Source: Spirirestis rafaelensis WJT71-NPBG6
GTDB lineage: Bacteria > Cyanobacteriota > Cyanobacteriia > Cyanobacteriales > Nostocaceae
NCBI GenBank assembly: GCA_019359015.1
Contig: JAHHID010000019.1
Coordinates: 1-64,000, forward strand
Direction of reading: 5' to 3'
DNA length: 64,000 nucleotides
A program made the position numbers and the translations under genes. Of this stretch, positions 53,330 through 64,000 are shown piece by piece; position 1 is the stretch's first letter, and every line of letters begins with the position of its first letter. The notes below the pieces were generated by a model. That model searched no databases and was not told where the DNA came from. It was given only the letters and a program-made list of their open reading frames with translations.

Positions 53330-54664
53330 TTACTTAGGGCTAACTTTATCTATCGTGTTGATTTTGCCGTCGTCGCCAACTGTCCAGACATCGTAAACAC
53401 CGACCACATCCCCATTTTGGTCAACATCTACGTTGCCACTGGCTCCCTGGTAGTTAATATCTTTACCTTCTTTGAGTAATTTCAGTCCCTCGCAGACATC
53501 AGCAACTTCTGTACCTGGACCATTGGCAACTTCACTGATTTTGCTGGCTATGCCAACACCTGTATTATCTTTAGCGGATTGCGCTGCTAATGCTAACAAA
53601 GCGGCAGCGTCCCAAGCGTGCGCGGTATATGGTGCTGGTGGAGATCCTTTCTTGGATTGCCACAGCTTGGTGAAAGCATCTAATCCTTTACCATTGGAAC
53701 CAGGTACAGTGCCGATCGCTCCACTAACAATATATTTACCATCGCCAGCTTTACCAACTCTTTGCGGGAAGGTATCTGACTTGGTGCCATCTGTCAGCAT
53801 AATCTGTACTCCCTGAGCCAGACCTTGCTGATAAGCAGTTTTTAGTAGTAAACTAGCAGTTTCTTCATAAGCTACGACCAGCACTGCATCCGGTTTACCT
53901 GCAAAAGCTGCTTGAGCTTCGGTATCAAAAGTGGTGGCTTTGGGGTCGTAACGAATGGGGCTGTTTTTGTTAACTACTGTTCCACCTAATTTCTCAAAAG
54001 CTTGGACAAATGCTTTTTCAAAACCTACACCGTAGTCGTTGTTGATCACAACTGTGGAAACTTTTTTGAAACCTCTTTTATTCGCAAGTTGCGCTAAGGC
54101 TAATGCTTGGTAGGTATCGGGGGGAGCAGTACGCGCCCAATAGCCTTTATAATCTCCTTTGCCTGCCTTTTCGGTAAACACCGGGCTAGTACTACCTGGG
54201 GAAATCAACATGACTTTATTGGGTGTGGCGATGGAAACTGCGGCTGTAGAAACGCTGCTGGCAAAAGACCCGACTACACCACCAACTCTATCTACGGTTG
54301 CCAATTTCGTCATCCCCGCAGCACCGGCTCTAGGGTCGGTTTGGTCGTCTACAGGCACGAGGGCGACTTTTTCGCCGTTTACCCCACCACAGGCATTAAC
54401 TGTATCCACAAGTAAGGGAACAGCACCCACCATCTGCTGACCGATGGAAGCTAAATCGCCAGTTGAGGGTAACAGCGAACCAATTTTCAGTCCTTTGGCA
54501 TTACTCGCTGTAGTAGTTGAGCTAGCTGGGGCAGTAGTAGCACTATCACTAGCTGTGGTAGTTGTGGTAGTAGTAGTTGTAGTTGTTTTCGTACAAGCTG
54601 CCGCTAAAAAGCCAGATAACAAAGTAGCTAAACTTAGAGCTAAAGCGGAATTGATTTTTTTCAT
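53330..54664 (-). CDS. natB: Amino-acid ABC transporter substrate-binding lipoprotein, NatB-like
   Basis: The 444-residue protein begins with a lipoprotein signal (MKKINSALALSLATLLSGFLAAAC, Cys24 in a lipobox), then a run of eleven threonines and a Ser/Thr linker to about residue 56. The periplasmic-binding fold of the branched-chain amino-acid type (LivJ/NatB) follows: KIGSLLPSTGDLASIG, VGGVVGSFAS, VVINNDYGVGF, VVAYEETASLLL. It should hand hydrophobic or neutral amino acids to a Nat-type ABC permease encoded elsewhere. The NatB name is by likeness, not proven. The Thr run is encoded by ACx repeats prone to slippage. Confidence 0.85.
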   Translation of the reverse strand: MKKINSALALSLATLLSGFLAAACTKTTTTTTTTTTTASDSATTAPASSTTTASNAKGLKIGSLLPSTGDLASIGQQMVGAVPLLVDTVNACGGVNGEKVALVPVDDQTDPRAGAAGMTKLATVDRVGGVVGSFASSVSTAAVSIATPNKVMLISPGSTSPVFTEKAGKGDYKGYWARTAPPDTYQALALAQLANKRGFKKVSTVVINNDYGVGFEKAFVQAFEKLGGTVVNKNSPIRYDPKATTFDTEAQAAFAGKPDAVLVVAYEETASLLLKTAYQQGLAQGVQIMLTDGTKSDTFPQRVGKAGDGKYIVSGAIGTVPGSNGKGLDAFTKLWQSKKGSPPAPYTAHAWDAAALLALAAQSAKDNTGVGIASKISEVANGPGTEVADVCEGLKLLKEGKDINYQGASGNVDVDQNGDVVGVYDVWTVGDDGKINTIDKVSPK

Positions 54665-54938
54665 AAATTACTTTCACTCCTCTGATTTGTGGGAGCCTGA
54701 AAGCAATATTCTAACTAGATTATCAGCTGAATTTGAGCTTACAGGACCCCGGATGATAAATAATATCATCATCCTTAGGGAATAAAAGCGTCTGCCTCTA
54801 AGTGGATAATTTTTAGCGCTTTGATAGATATTGGTACTAAGCGCTTAAGCTCGTAGTAAGCACCAAGAGTGCCTACTACGAGCTTAAACTCACACTTTAC
54901 ATGTCATATCCAGCTTTAGTCTTCACAGACTGGGAAAA

Positions 54939-55030
54939 CGGAGAGGGAGGGATTCGAACCCTCGGTACGGAGTTGCCTGCCGTACAACAGATTAGCAATC
55001 TGCCGCTTTCGACCACTCAGCCACCTCTCC
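54939..55030 (-). tRNA. tRNA-Ser(GCT)
   Basis: A 92-base class II tRNA on the minus strand: acceptor GGAGAGG/CCTCTCC, D-arm GGCTGAGTGGTCGAAAGC, anticodon loop TTGCTAA (anticodon GCT), a long variable arm (GTACGGCAGGCAACTCCGTAC), and T-loop GTTCGAATC. CCA is not encoded. Confidence 0.95.
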
Positions 55031-55119
55031 AGACTCACGATTAATGATACTATCAGATTTTTAAGGCAGAGTCAAGGGGGATTTGTTAGTTATTTGTTAG
55101 TGGTTAGTGGTTAGTTGTT

Positions 55120-55147
55120 GGGGGTTGGGGGTTGGGGGTTGGGGGTT
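55120..55147 (+). repeat. (GGGGGTT)4 tract, G-quadruplex candidate
   Basis: Four consecutive G5 runs each separated by TT, next to TTAGTGG repeats, in the spacer between tRNA-Ser and crtB. The pattern satisfies the four-run rule for intramolecular G-quadruplex formation. Related single units occur at both GAGGATG mini-elements. Confidence 0.85.
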
Positions 55148-55217
55148 AAAAATACTATTAACTATTATCCACGGTCCCACTATCGACTATCCACTATCCA
55201 CGAACTAACAACTAAAG

Positions 55218-57573
<2,356 letters not shown>

Positions 57574-58726
57574 TTAACCTTACTGCTCTTCAATATTTCT
57601 TAACCGTTTTCTCGTTTTCATTATACGTTGCAATCCGTTACATTTAGCATTCTTCGTGCGATCGTCTGTACATCGTCAAAAAGTTTTCTCTGTGCAAACC
57701 CTTCCCCTGTACCTTTTGGAACCAAGTGGATCTATCCCAAAATCGCGATCCGCTTTGCCCTAAATCTCCAGATCGATTATCGGTGATTATCTGTGTCGTT
57801 TCATGAGGACGCATTCCCAGACTTAGGACACTAACAGCAAAATACCCTCCTACCCAGCGGGGGGTTTTGTACTTTTATTCTTCCTAATCCCCAGCCTTTA
57901 ATCGCCAATCGTTAATATTTTATGTATCCAGCTAGCACACTCAAGACTATGAAAATAATTACTATGGTTGGATTTGCTAGTTTGAAATTTTTTATTCATT
58001 AAAATTTATTTGCTTGAGTTATAAATTATTCAAATTAGTCAAAGGTAAATTTATCGAGACTTTTGCCACATAACCAAAAGATGAAAAGGTTACCCATTCA
58101 GCTTCTTAGGTTCTTTTAACTACAGATTATTAAATATTTTTTTATTGCAGTATATTTGCTGTGCCAAAGCTAGAAAAACTACTATCAGTATTATTTATGA
58201 GTCTTATATTAAACAAAACATTGATTACTTTGAAAATACTGATTATTACTTCATCATTATTATCTGAAAATAAGTGATTTATTACGCAATAATCAGCATT
58301 GGCGAACATAATAATTTTCTGCCATTGGTAAAGAATGCTAGCTGCTTCATCGTATATTTTGCTTCAGTATTTGGAAAAGCTGAAGTAATATATATACTTA
58401 AATAAAAATAAAAGTAGTATTTTTACTGTTGCTAATTCTATGATTTGTCTTTATCTTAGGGATTTCTCAAAGTAATTTATAATAAATTTAAATGTAAAAG
58501 TAGTAAATAATCGAAAGCAAAATCTCAAAGCTTTATTTACTTATTTGCCAACAACGGTATATTATGATTTCTGCTGGGGATCGCTCAGTAACGTACCTCT
58601 AACTAAAGAGAGATTTGTTTGAATTGGCAAAAGATATACAGTTTGATTTTCTTGGAGAAAAATTATCTTTGCCAAGACTAGGGTTGCACTTCTTATGTGT
58701 GCGGGTACCTAAAATTTGACTTTACC
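57574..58726. other. Long AT-rich intergenic region upstream of crtP
   Basis: About 1.15 kb between divergent genes. Apart from a GC-rich hairpin at 57844-57865 it holds no ORF longer than about 30 codons with a ribosome site and no known repeat. Most of 57900-58560 is extremely AT-rich, suggesting decayed DNA or a large regulatory spacer. It must carry the promoters of crtP and the RlpA-like gene. Confidence 0.5.
57844..57865 (+). terminator. GC-rich hairpin with T-rich tail
   Basis: ACCCTCC and GGGGGGT form a 7-bp stem (one T-G pair) with an eight-base loop, followed by TTTGTACTTTTATT. It looks like a plus-strand terminator, yet no plus-strand gene lies upstream, so a small RNA ending here is possible. 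Confidence 0.45.
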
Positions 58727-59953
58727 ATGCTATTTTTTGGATTTTTTTGCATTGCATCCTGGATTGGTTCATTTTTGTCGTTGAGCGAAAACTTGCCACC
58801 AAGTTTTATGCCAAAGGTTTCTCCGACAAAGGTTTCATCCGATCTAGATAAACTACTAAGTAACAATCGGGAATTTTGGGAGGCACCTAAGCAGCGATTA
58901 AATGTTTGGAGTACAACGATATTACCTACAAGGTTTTTGAAGATAGATTGGGGTTCTAAAAAATCACCACCAACTAAAGCTAATTTCTCGAATCTTTCCG
59001 TAAACGGAGTAAAGCAAACTAAAAATCAGTTTTGTAGTTCTCTGGAAGATATTGCATCTGAGCAGATTCCAGTAAAAAGTGCAAGTATTTTGCCGATTCC
59101 TCGGTTAATAGAATCTAACCTGACAAACCGAGATTTATTGCCAAATAAAATTTTGCGATCGCTGCAAAATTTCTTCAACTTTTCCACGATGGAGCAAGGC
59201 TTTGCAACAACACCAGTACTAGTTGTTCGTCGCGATCAAGATAACTATGAAGTGTGGGTAAATAAGCGTATTGTTGCAACTTTACCCAACGAACTCGAAG
59301 CCAAATCAATGCAACAGCGCTTGACGCAAGTCGTTAATTTGCCGAGGTTAGATGCTAATCAATTACGACCGGCATTAGTTGACGGTATACCAGCGTTAAT
59401 GGCAGGGAATCGCTTTTTATTTGGAATACAAAAAGAAGTTTCTCGCCAAATCCACCGCAGTGGTGAACTATTAGCGATTGAATGGATTAATAATCTTCGT
59501 TCAGCTTTCCAAACACCTGCTTTATCACTCGTGGAAGGACAGCAAGAAATGTATGGTTTAACTCCTTCCAAGAAAAAAATGTTTGGTTTAGCTTCTTGGT
59601 ATGGTGGTTATTTTCATGGTCGAACAACAGCGAATGGTGAGAAATACAATCAAAACGAACTAACAGTTGCTCATAAGTCATTACCTTTTAACACCTTCTT
59701 ACAGGTAACTAACTTGAAAAATGGCAACTCTGTGATTGTACGCGTAAACGATCGCGGTCCTTATATTCCACCTAGAAGTCTCGATTTGTCAAGGGAAGCA
59801 GCGAGGTGCATCAACAGTGAAACCACTGGGGTAGTACCTTATAAAGCCGTGATTTTGGAAAGTAGCGAACCGAAAATGACTTTGAAAAATTCATCTGTTT
59901 CTACCGCAAATCTCAAACCGGGTAGAAAACTCGCAATAGTTTCAGATTTTTAA
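58727..59953 (+). CDS. RlpA-like protein (septal/lytic transglycosylase type)
   Basis: I start at ATG 58727 (MLFFGFFCIASWIGSFL), giving 408 residues with a signal or anchor helix at 2-22; GTG 58697 is less likely. The central 200 residues are poorly conserved, with a small domain at about 165-215 (VLVVRRDQDNYEVWVN). The C-terminal RlpA-type double-psi beta-barrel (about 290-375) holds GLASWYGGYFHGRTTANGE, then NGNSVIVRVNDRGPY and the catalytic-type Asp and His (SLDLSREAA, TVAHKSLP). RlpA proteins act at septal peptidoglycan. Alone in its transcription unit. Confidence 0.87.
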   Translation: MLFFGFFCIASWIGSFLSLSENLPPSFMPKVSPTKVSSDLDKLLSNNREFWEAPKQRLNVWSTTILPTRFLKIDWGSKKSPPTKANFSNLSVNGVKQTKNQFCSSLEDIASEQIPVKSASILPIPRLIESNLTNRDLLPNKILRSLQNFFNFSTMEQGFATTPVLVVRRDQDNYEVWVNKRIVATLPNELEAKSMQQRLTQVVNLPRLDANQLRPALVDGIPALMAGNRFLFGIQKEVSRQIHRSGELLAIEWINNLRSAFQTPALSLVEGQQEMYGLTPSKKKMFGLASWYGGYFHGRTTANGEKYNQNELTVAHKSLPFNTFLQVTNLKNGNSVIVRVNDRGPYIPPRSLDLSREAARCINSETTGVVPYKAVILESSEPKMTLKNSSVSTANLKPGRKLAIVSDF

Positions 59954-60082
59954 GTGGCGATCGTGCATTTTGTGGGTAAATCGTAATTGGGAATAGGTAA
60001 TTGGAACGTGGTAATTGGGCATGGGTAATAATTATTTTTCTAGTCCCTAGTCCTTAGTTTCCATTACCTATTACCATAAAAG

Positions 60083-61021
60083 CTACTGAATGCATTTAAG
60101 CGAAGAAACTTCTCTTCGGTCATGCTGCATTTTATAATCGGTTATGGCAAATTCTATTTGCAAAATTAAGCGGTCTTTATGAGTAGGAGTGATTCCTTTA
60201 TGAAAACAGAAGGGGTCTTCCACAAATCCAAAACCAGCTTTGCCAGATATTTTCACTAAAGATTCCTTACCATAACAATCAATAATATCTTTATCTGTCT
60301 CTCGTTTACGTAGCCAAAGATGTGAAAGTTTCTTTTTATTGTGACTGCCACGAACACAGACATGAGGTCCGCTATGCTCATCTACATCAGTCAAATAAAA
60401 GAAAAATTTTAAAAAGCGATAATCGTCTATATCGTAGTGAAAAACCTGAGCAGCTTGACTTTGTTGCCGATATGTTATTTTGCTTGAAAAACTCCACCAA
60501 AGATTATTTCCTTGATGTACTGGTGAAGCATCTAAATATTTAGCTGCTATTGCTAATAATTTGGGATCGTGTTGTAATTTTTTAATCGCAGGACAAAGTA
60601 CATCTGTGTTGAAATAACCACCAATTACGAATTTTTTTCCTAACTTAGTTTCTGCTTGTTTTATATGATGACAATAAAATCCTAGATCTGGCTTTCGATT
60701 AGCATAACAAACCGTAGATTCAGCGAATTGAACTATTTCTTGAACAATAGCTTTAGGGAGATTAATTCCCAAATATAATCCGTCAATGTTTAGGCTGTTA
60801 ACAACGTCGTCTACATTTATATCTTCAAAACAAGAGCCAATTTCATTTACAGGTAATGAATATGATTTAGTTGAGCGTTTTGATAAATATATCATTATGG
60901 TTCGCCCAATTTTAAATCGAGCAATCTTACGCATTAAAAGCCATTGAGGATTTTGAGTCAATCCTTTGTAATTTTCATAACAAATATCATAAAATTTTGA
61001 AAAAATTCTCTCTAAATACAT
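60083..61021 (-). CDS. PhyH-like Fe(II)/2-oxoglutarate dioxygenase
   Basis: I use ATG 61021 rather than a TTG 8 codons upstream; 312 residues. After a hydrophobic-basic N-terminus, a PhyH-like jelly-roll follows: VFHYDIDDYRFLKFF supplies His and Asp of the iron facial triad, and FCFHKGITPTHKDRLILQ supplies the second His and the Arg for 2-oxoglutarate. The substrate is unknown. DNA is lower in G+C than the neighbours and codon use is A/T-rich, which hints at horizontal origin. No partner gene is adjacent. Confidence 0.72.
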   Translation of the reverse strand: MYLERIFSKFYDICYENYKGLTQNPQWLLMRKIARFKIGRTIMIYLSKRSTKSYSLPVNEIGSCFEDINVDDVVNSLNIDGLYLGINLPKAIVQEIVQFAESTVCYANRKPDLGFYCHHIKQAETKLGKKFVIGGYFNTDVLCPAIKKLQHDPKLLAIAAKYLDASPVHQGNNLWWSFSSKITYRQQSQAAQVFHYDIDDYRFLKFFFYLTDVDEHSGPHVCVRGSHNKKKLSHLWLRKRETDKDIIDCYGKESLVKISGKAGFGFVEDPFCFHKGITPTHKDRLILQIEFAITDYKMQHDRREVSSLKCIQ

Positions 61022-61324
61022 AAAGATTATAGATAGAAACAGCAAAATTTACTTCACAAAAATTCTTTTGCAAAAAAATATACTTAGTATTTGCTCAAGG
61101 AAAATAATGTAATTTATATTACAGTATTTCAAGCATAAAAGTTAATACCGCTACATTAATACAGTAAATTTACTGTTTATTTTTAGACTTAATGAAAATT
61201 TAGGTTTTAATGAAGCGTTATGTTTAGCTGATTTTAATTGCAACTATTAAAGATGTAGGATAAAAGGTAATGTCCTTGAGGTTGAACATCCACATTTTTG
61301 CTACACAACTATAGGTAAAGCATT

Positions 61325-62419
61325 ATGCCAGTATCGCAACTTGAGCGCTTTGGACATCATCTGATTTTGGGTATTTCCGGTACGACATTAAACGATGATG
61401 ATAAACGCGCACTCAGTGAATTGAAACCGATTGGGGTGATATTTTTTGCGAAGAACTTTCGTCAGGGTACTCATTATCAAGTTTGGCTGGAAACGTTTAA
61501 GGATTTGATTGACCAGGTAAGACAATACGCTGAACGCGACTTGATGTTTCTCACCCTTGACCATGAGGGAGGTTCTGTGATTCGCACACCTTTGCCGATC
61601 ACTCGATTTCCTCATCCTTTTTTGTTGGGAACACTGGCTAGTGAAGTAGCGAAGGCAACAGCATTAGAATTAAAGTCATTGGGAATCAATGTATCTTGGT
61701 CTCCTGTAGCGGATGTTTTTTCTAATCCTCAGAATCCGGTGATTGGACCTCGCGCTTTTGGCACGACTGCACAAACTGCTGCACAAAATGCCTGCGATTA
61801 CTATTTGGGATTGAAGGAGTTAGGAATTTTGGGATGTGCGAAGCATTTTCCCGGACATGGAGAGACTAGTCAAGACTCGCACATTGAACTACCAAGGCTA
61901 AATCTGACAGTAGAAGATTTGCGATCGCGCGAACTAATACCTTTTCAAGCGCTGATCGAAGAACAGATACCGATGATTATGACTGCACACATTCTATTTC
62001 CTCAGATAGATGCAGATGTGCCGGCAACCCTGTCAAACTCAATTTTAAATGACATCCTCCGGAAAGAACTTGGTTTTAAAGGAGTGATTGTATCTGATGA
62101 CTTAGATATGAAAGCTGTCTCAGATATGTTTATGAAAAGTGGGACTGTCGCAAAAGCGTTTAATGCAGGTTGCGATTTATTTATAGTGTCCCGCAATATC
62201 AATTCATCATCTTTGGAAAGAACTTATGCGATCGCTCAAGATTTTGTAGATTGTTTAAGCAATGGTAGACTTGATGAATCGGTAGTTACAGCTGCTAAAG
62301 CACGAATTGATAAACTACTTGAGGTAACTCCTCAATATATAGTTCATAATCTTGACAAAAATACACTATTGAAACATGCGGGACTAGCGATCGCTTGTTC
62401 ATGTGGAGAGACAGATTAG
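61325..62419 (+). CDS. nagZ: GH3 beta-N-acetylhexosaminidase
   Basis: The 364-residue enzyme has the NagZ signature KHFPGHGETSQDSH at about 178-191 (with the catalytic His/Asp of GH3 NagZ) and the nucleophile Asp in VIVSDDLDMKAV. It removes N-acetylglucosamine from anhydromuropeptides in wall recycling. No signal peptide is present, fitting a cytoplasmic NagZ. It converges with the WD40 gene and shares the last bases: the stop codons overlap (62416-62419). Confidence 0.93.
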   Translation: MPVSQLERFGHHLILGISGTTLNDDDKRALSELKPIGVIFFAKNFRQGTHYQVWLETFKDLIDQVRQYAERDLMFLTLDHEGGSVIRTPLPITRFPHPFLLGTLASEVAKATALELKSLGINVSWSPVADVFSNPQNPVIGPRAFGTTAQTAAQNACDYYLGLKELGILGCAKHFPGHGETSQDSHIELPRLNLTVEDLRSRELIPFQALIEEQIPMIMTAHILFPQIDADVPATLSNSILNDILRKELGFKGVIVSDDLDMKAVSDMFMKSGTVAKAFNAGCDLFIVSRNINSSSLERTYAIAQDFVDCLSNGRLDESVVTAAKARIDKLLEVTPQYIVHNLDKNTLLKHAGLAIACSCGETD

Positions 62420-64000
62420 TTCAAGGATCTACTAGGTGCGAGTTTCGGAAATTCTAAAACTTTAGACGTTGACTGATAATTGCTGACTAATTCTAAGGCT
62501 CCAAGTGTTTTTAGAGTAGCTTTCTGTGGATTTAAACTTGTGATGCCTATGATATTCATATTCTCATAAGGACGAGGCGATCGCACTACTTTGTTGCATT
62601 CTCCTGTCTCTACATCCCAAAGTCGAATTGTCTGGTCTTGACTGCAACTCGCTAAGGTTTGTCCTTTGGGGTGGAAGTCAATTCCTAAAATCCAATGCTT
62701 GTGTCCTAAAAGTGTTTTCAAGCATCTTCCGGTTTGTGTATCCCAAAGCTTGATAGTGCGATCGTGACTGCAACTAGCAATTGTATTGCTATCAGAACTA
62801 AACTTGACACCAGTCACCATTTTTGTATGTCCTGGTAATGAAAGCTTACAATTACCTGTTTTGACATCCCATAATTTGATCATCTGGTCAGATCCACCAC
62901 TGACCAACGTTTGAGCGTCTGGACTAAAAGCGATCGCATAAACCCAACTTTGATGTCCTTGTAGCGTTTTCAGACATTCCCAAGTTTTAGTATTCCACAA
63001 CTTAATAATACCGTCGCTGCTACTACTAGCGAGAATTTGTCCATCTGGACTCCAAGCAACCGAAAATACCCAATCTGTATGTTTATCTAAAGTTTTAAAG
63101 CATTGCCCAGTTTGAATATCCCACAGCTTAATCGTATTGTCTGCACTACCACTAGCAAGAGTTTTACCATCTGGACTACAAGTTAGTGAAAATATAAAAC
63201 CTGTATGTCCCCGTAATATCCTTAAACATTGCCCTGTAATGATATCCCAAATCCGAATTGTGCGATCGTAACTACCACTAGCTATTTGTTCATTGTTAAT
63301 AAAAGCAAGCGTGGAGACTTCACAGGTATGACCATGTAAAGTTTTCAGACCCTTGCGATCGCAAAGCGACTCCGTTCGCAGAGCGTCCCGTTCGCGTAGC
63401 GTCTCCGACAGGAGAAGGGAAGGAGTATCGCCAACATTCCAAATTCCGACTGTTTGGTCACATCCACTAGCTAAAAACTCACCATCTGGACTAAAAGCTA
63501 CAGCCCAAACTCGACCTGTATAACCTTGTAAAGTTTTCAAGCATCTTCCTGTCGTAACTTGCCATAGCCTTATGCTTTGGTCTCTACTGGCACTTGCAAG
63601 AATATTACCATGAGGATTAAAAGCAACTGACCAAACACGTCTAGTATATCCCCCAAAAGTTTGGAGACACTGCCCGGTTTTGACATCCCACAAGCTAATC
63701 GTAGATGCTTCACCAGCAGCAGCTAAAGTTTCTCCATCAGGACTAAAGACAACTGAAATTACACAGTCAAATTGATTGCCTTGTAAAGTTCTCCAGCATT
63801 CACCTGTGCTGACATCCCAAAATTTTACCGTTTTATCTGCACTTCCACTTGCCAGTGTCTGCCCATCCGGACTAAAAGCAAGCGAAAAAATTTCACCAGA
63901 ATGTCCTTGTAAGGTATACAGGCAAATGCCTGTTTTTACATCCCAAAGTTTGATAGTGCGATCGTCACTTCCACTAGCCAGAATTTCTCCATCTGGACTA
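62416..64000 (-). CDS. WD40-repeat protein, 5' end outside window
   Basis: The minus-strand frame is open from the right edge to TAA at 62416-62418; an apparent start (TTG 63693) is only inside it. At least 11 WD repeats are visible, each ending in W(D/N)xxTGxCxxTLxGH, enough for one or more beta-propellers. Cyanobacterial proteins of this kind often carry a kinase, NACHT or caspase-like domain upstream, which lies outside the window. The repeat at about 63350-63430 is interrupted by a stretch rich in Arg/Glu encoded by a dispersed repeat. The last 40 residues are not WD-like. Function unknown. Confidence 0.88.
   Translation of the reverse strand, partial: SPDGEILASGSDDRTIKLWDVKTGICLYTLQGHSGEIFSLAFSPDGQTLASGSADKTVKFWDVSTGECWRTLQGNQFDCVISVVFSPDGETLAAAGEASTISLWDVKTGQCLQTFGGYTRRVWSVAFNPHGNILASASRDQSIRLWQVTTGRCLKTLQGYTGRVWAVAFSPDGEFLASGCDQTVGIWNVGDTPSLLLSETLRERDALRTESLCDRKGLKTLHGHTCEVSTLAFINNEQIASGSYDRTIRIWDIITGQCLRILRGHTGFIFSLTCSPDGKTLASGSADNTIKLWDIQTGQCFKTLDKHTDWVFSVAWSPDGQILASSSSDGIIKLWNTKTWECLKTLQGHQSWVYAIAFSPDAQTLVSGGSDQMIKLWDVKTGNCKLSLPGHTKMVTGVKFSSDSNTIASCSHDRTIKLWDTQTGRCLKTLLGHKHWILGIDFHPKGQTLASCSQDQTIRLWDVETGECNKVVRSPRPYENMNIIGITSLNPQKATLKTLGALELVSNYQSTSKVLEFPKLAPSRSLN
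63355..63425. repeat. Dispersed CGTTCGCGTAGCGTCTCC repeat within WD40 gene
   Basis: The segment holds GTTCGCAGAGCGTCCCG and CGTTCGCGTAGCGTCTCCGA, recognisable as a short dispersed cyanobacterial repeat. It encodes ETLRERDALRTESLCDRKG in frame, which is foreign to the WD pattern. Confidence 0.75.

Noticed and set aside
54444-54785. A 113-codon plus-strand ORF with long valine runs.
   Set aside because: It is the antisense reading of the threonine tract and signal peptide of the NatB-like gene.
63693-63693. Start codon of the WD40 gene at 63693.
   Set aside because: The frame is open without a stop to the window edge and codes for at least two more WD repeats upstream, so this TTG is internal.

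Overview
The window comes from a filamentous, probably hormogonium-forming cyanobacterium of the Nostocales type. The octamer GCGATCGC (HIP1) is scattered throughout, and the gene set includes plant-type phytoene desaturase and phytoene synthase side by side, heme oxygenase, an ABA4-like protein, 1-Cys peroxiredoxin, DUF3181 and 2TM proteins. A four-gene run matches the hormogonium polysaccharide genes hpsL/N/O/P. No phage, CRISPR array or replication origin was seen.

Layout. 0-6.4 kb: the 3' part of a large B-repeat surface protein, a small secreted protein, a miniature inverted-repeat element with a clean 8-bp target duplication, a Ser/Thr kinase with an SH3 domain, and a lone cytosine-5 DNA methyltransferase. 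6.5-18.2 kb is a zone of gene decay with working genes between the wreckage. It holds the tail of one dynamin-like GTPase, an intact BrnT/BrnA toxin-antitoxin pair followed by a broken RelB/RelE-type pair, ygfZ, a DUF5331-like protein, a [2Fe-2S] protein, cysK, a frameshifted HicB relic, an HlyD/EmrA protein and a Uma2 nuclease. It ends with a second dynamin-like gene killed by a nonsense codon and by an IS630 element, fused at its 3' end to a truncated short-chain dehydrogenase. 18.3-26.3 kb: peroxiredoxin, the hps-type cluster and glmM. 27-36.3 kb: housekeeping genes (heme oxygenase, CobW-type GTPase, a J-protein/CbpM pair, Hsp20, moaC, tRNA-Arg, an MFS transporter). 36.6-39.6 kb: a GtrB-like glycosyltransferase and two cell-wall hydrolase-type proteins. 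39.9-51.3 kb: a two-armed exopolysaccharide locus (flippase and Wzc-like ATPase on the minus strand; ligase/polymerase, glycosyltransferases and a GH5 glycosidase on the plus strand; a WecG-type transferase at the far end). 52.4-64 kb: an outer-membrane-like protein, a NatB-like amino-acid-binding lipoprotein, tRNA-Ser, crtP-crtB, an RlpA-like protein, a PhyH-like oxygenase, nagZ and a WD40 protein that runs off the right edge.

Two polysaccharide systems and several envelope enzymes (GlmM, NlpC/P60, serine hydrolase, RlpA, NagZ) make the window rich in cell-surface functions. Several families of short palindromic repeats are scattered through it. In three genes (a glycosyltransferase, an NlpC/P60 peptidase, the WD40 protein) such DNA lies inside the coding frame without breaking it.

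I did not find a clearly new defence or signalling system. The most informative novelties are the reconstructable IS630 insertion in a dynamin gene, the decayed toxin-antitoxin cluster, the mobile mini-elements, and the exopolysaccharide locus carrying its own glycosidase. All family assignments were made by reading the sequence; no database search was run.
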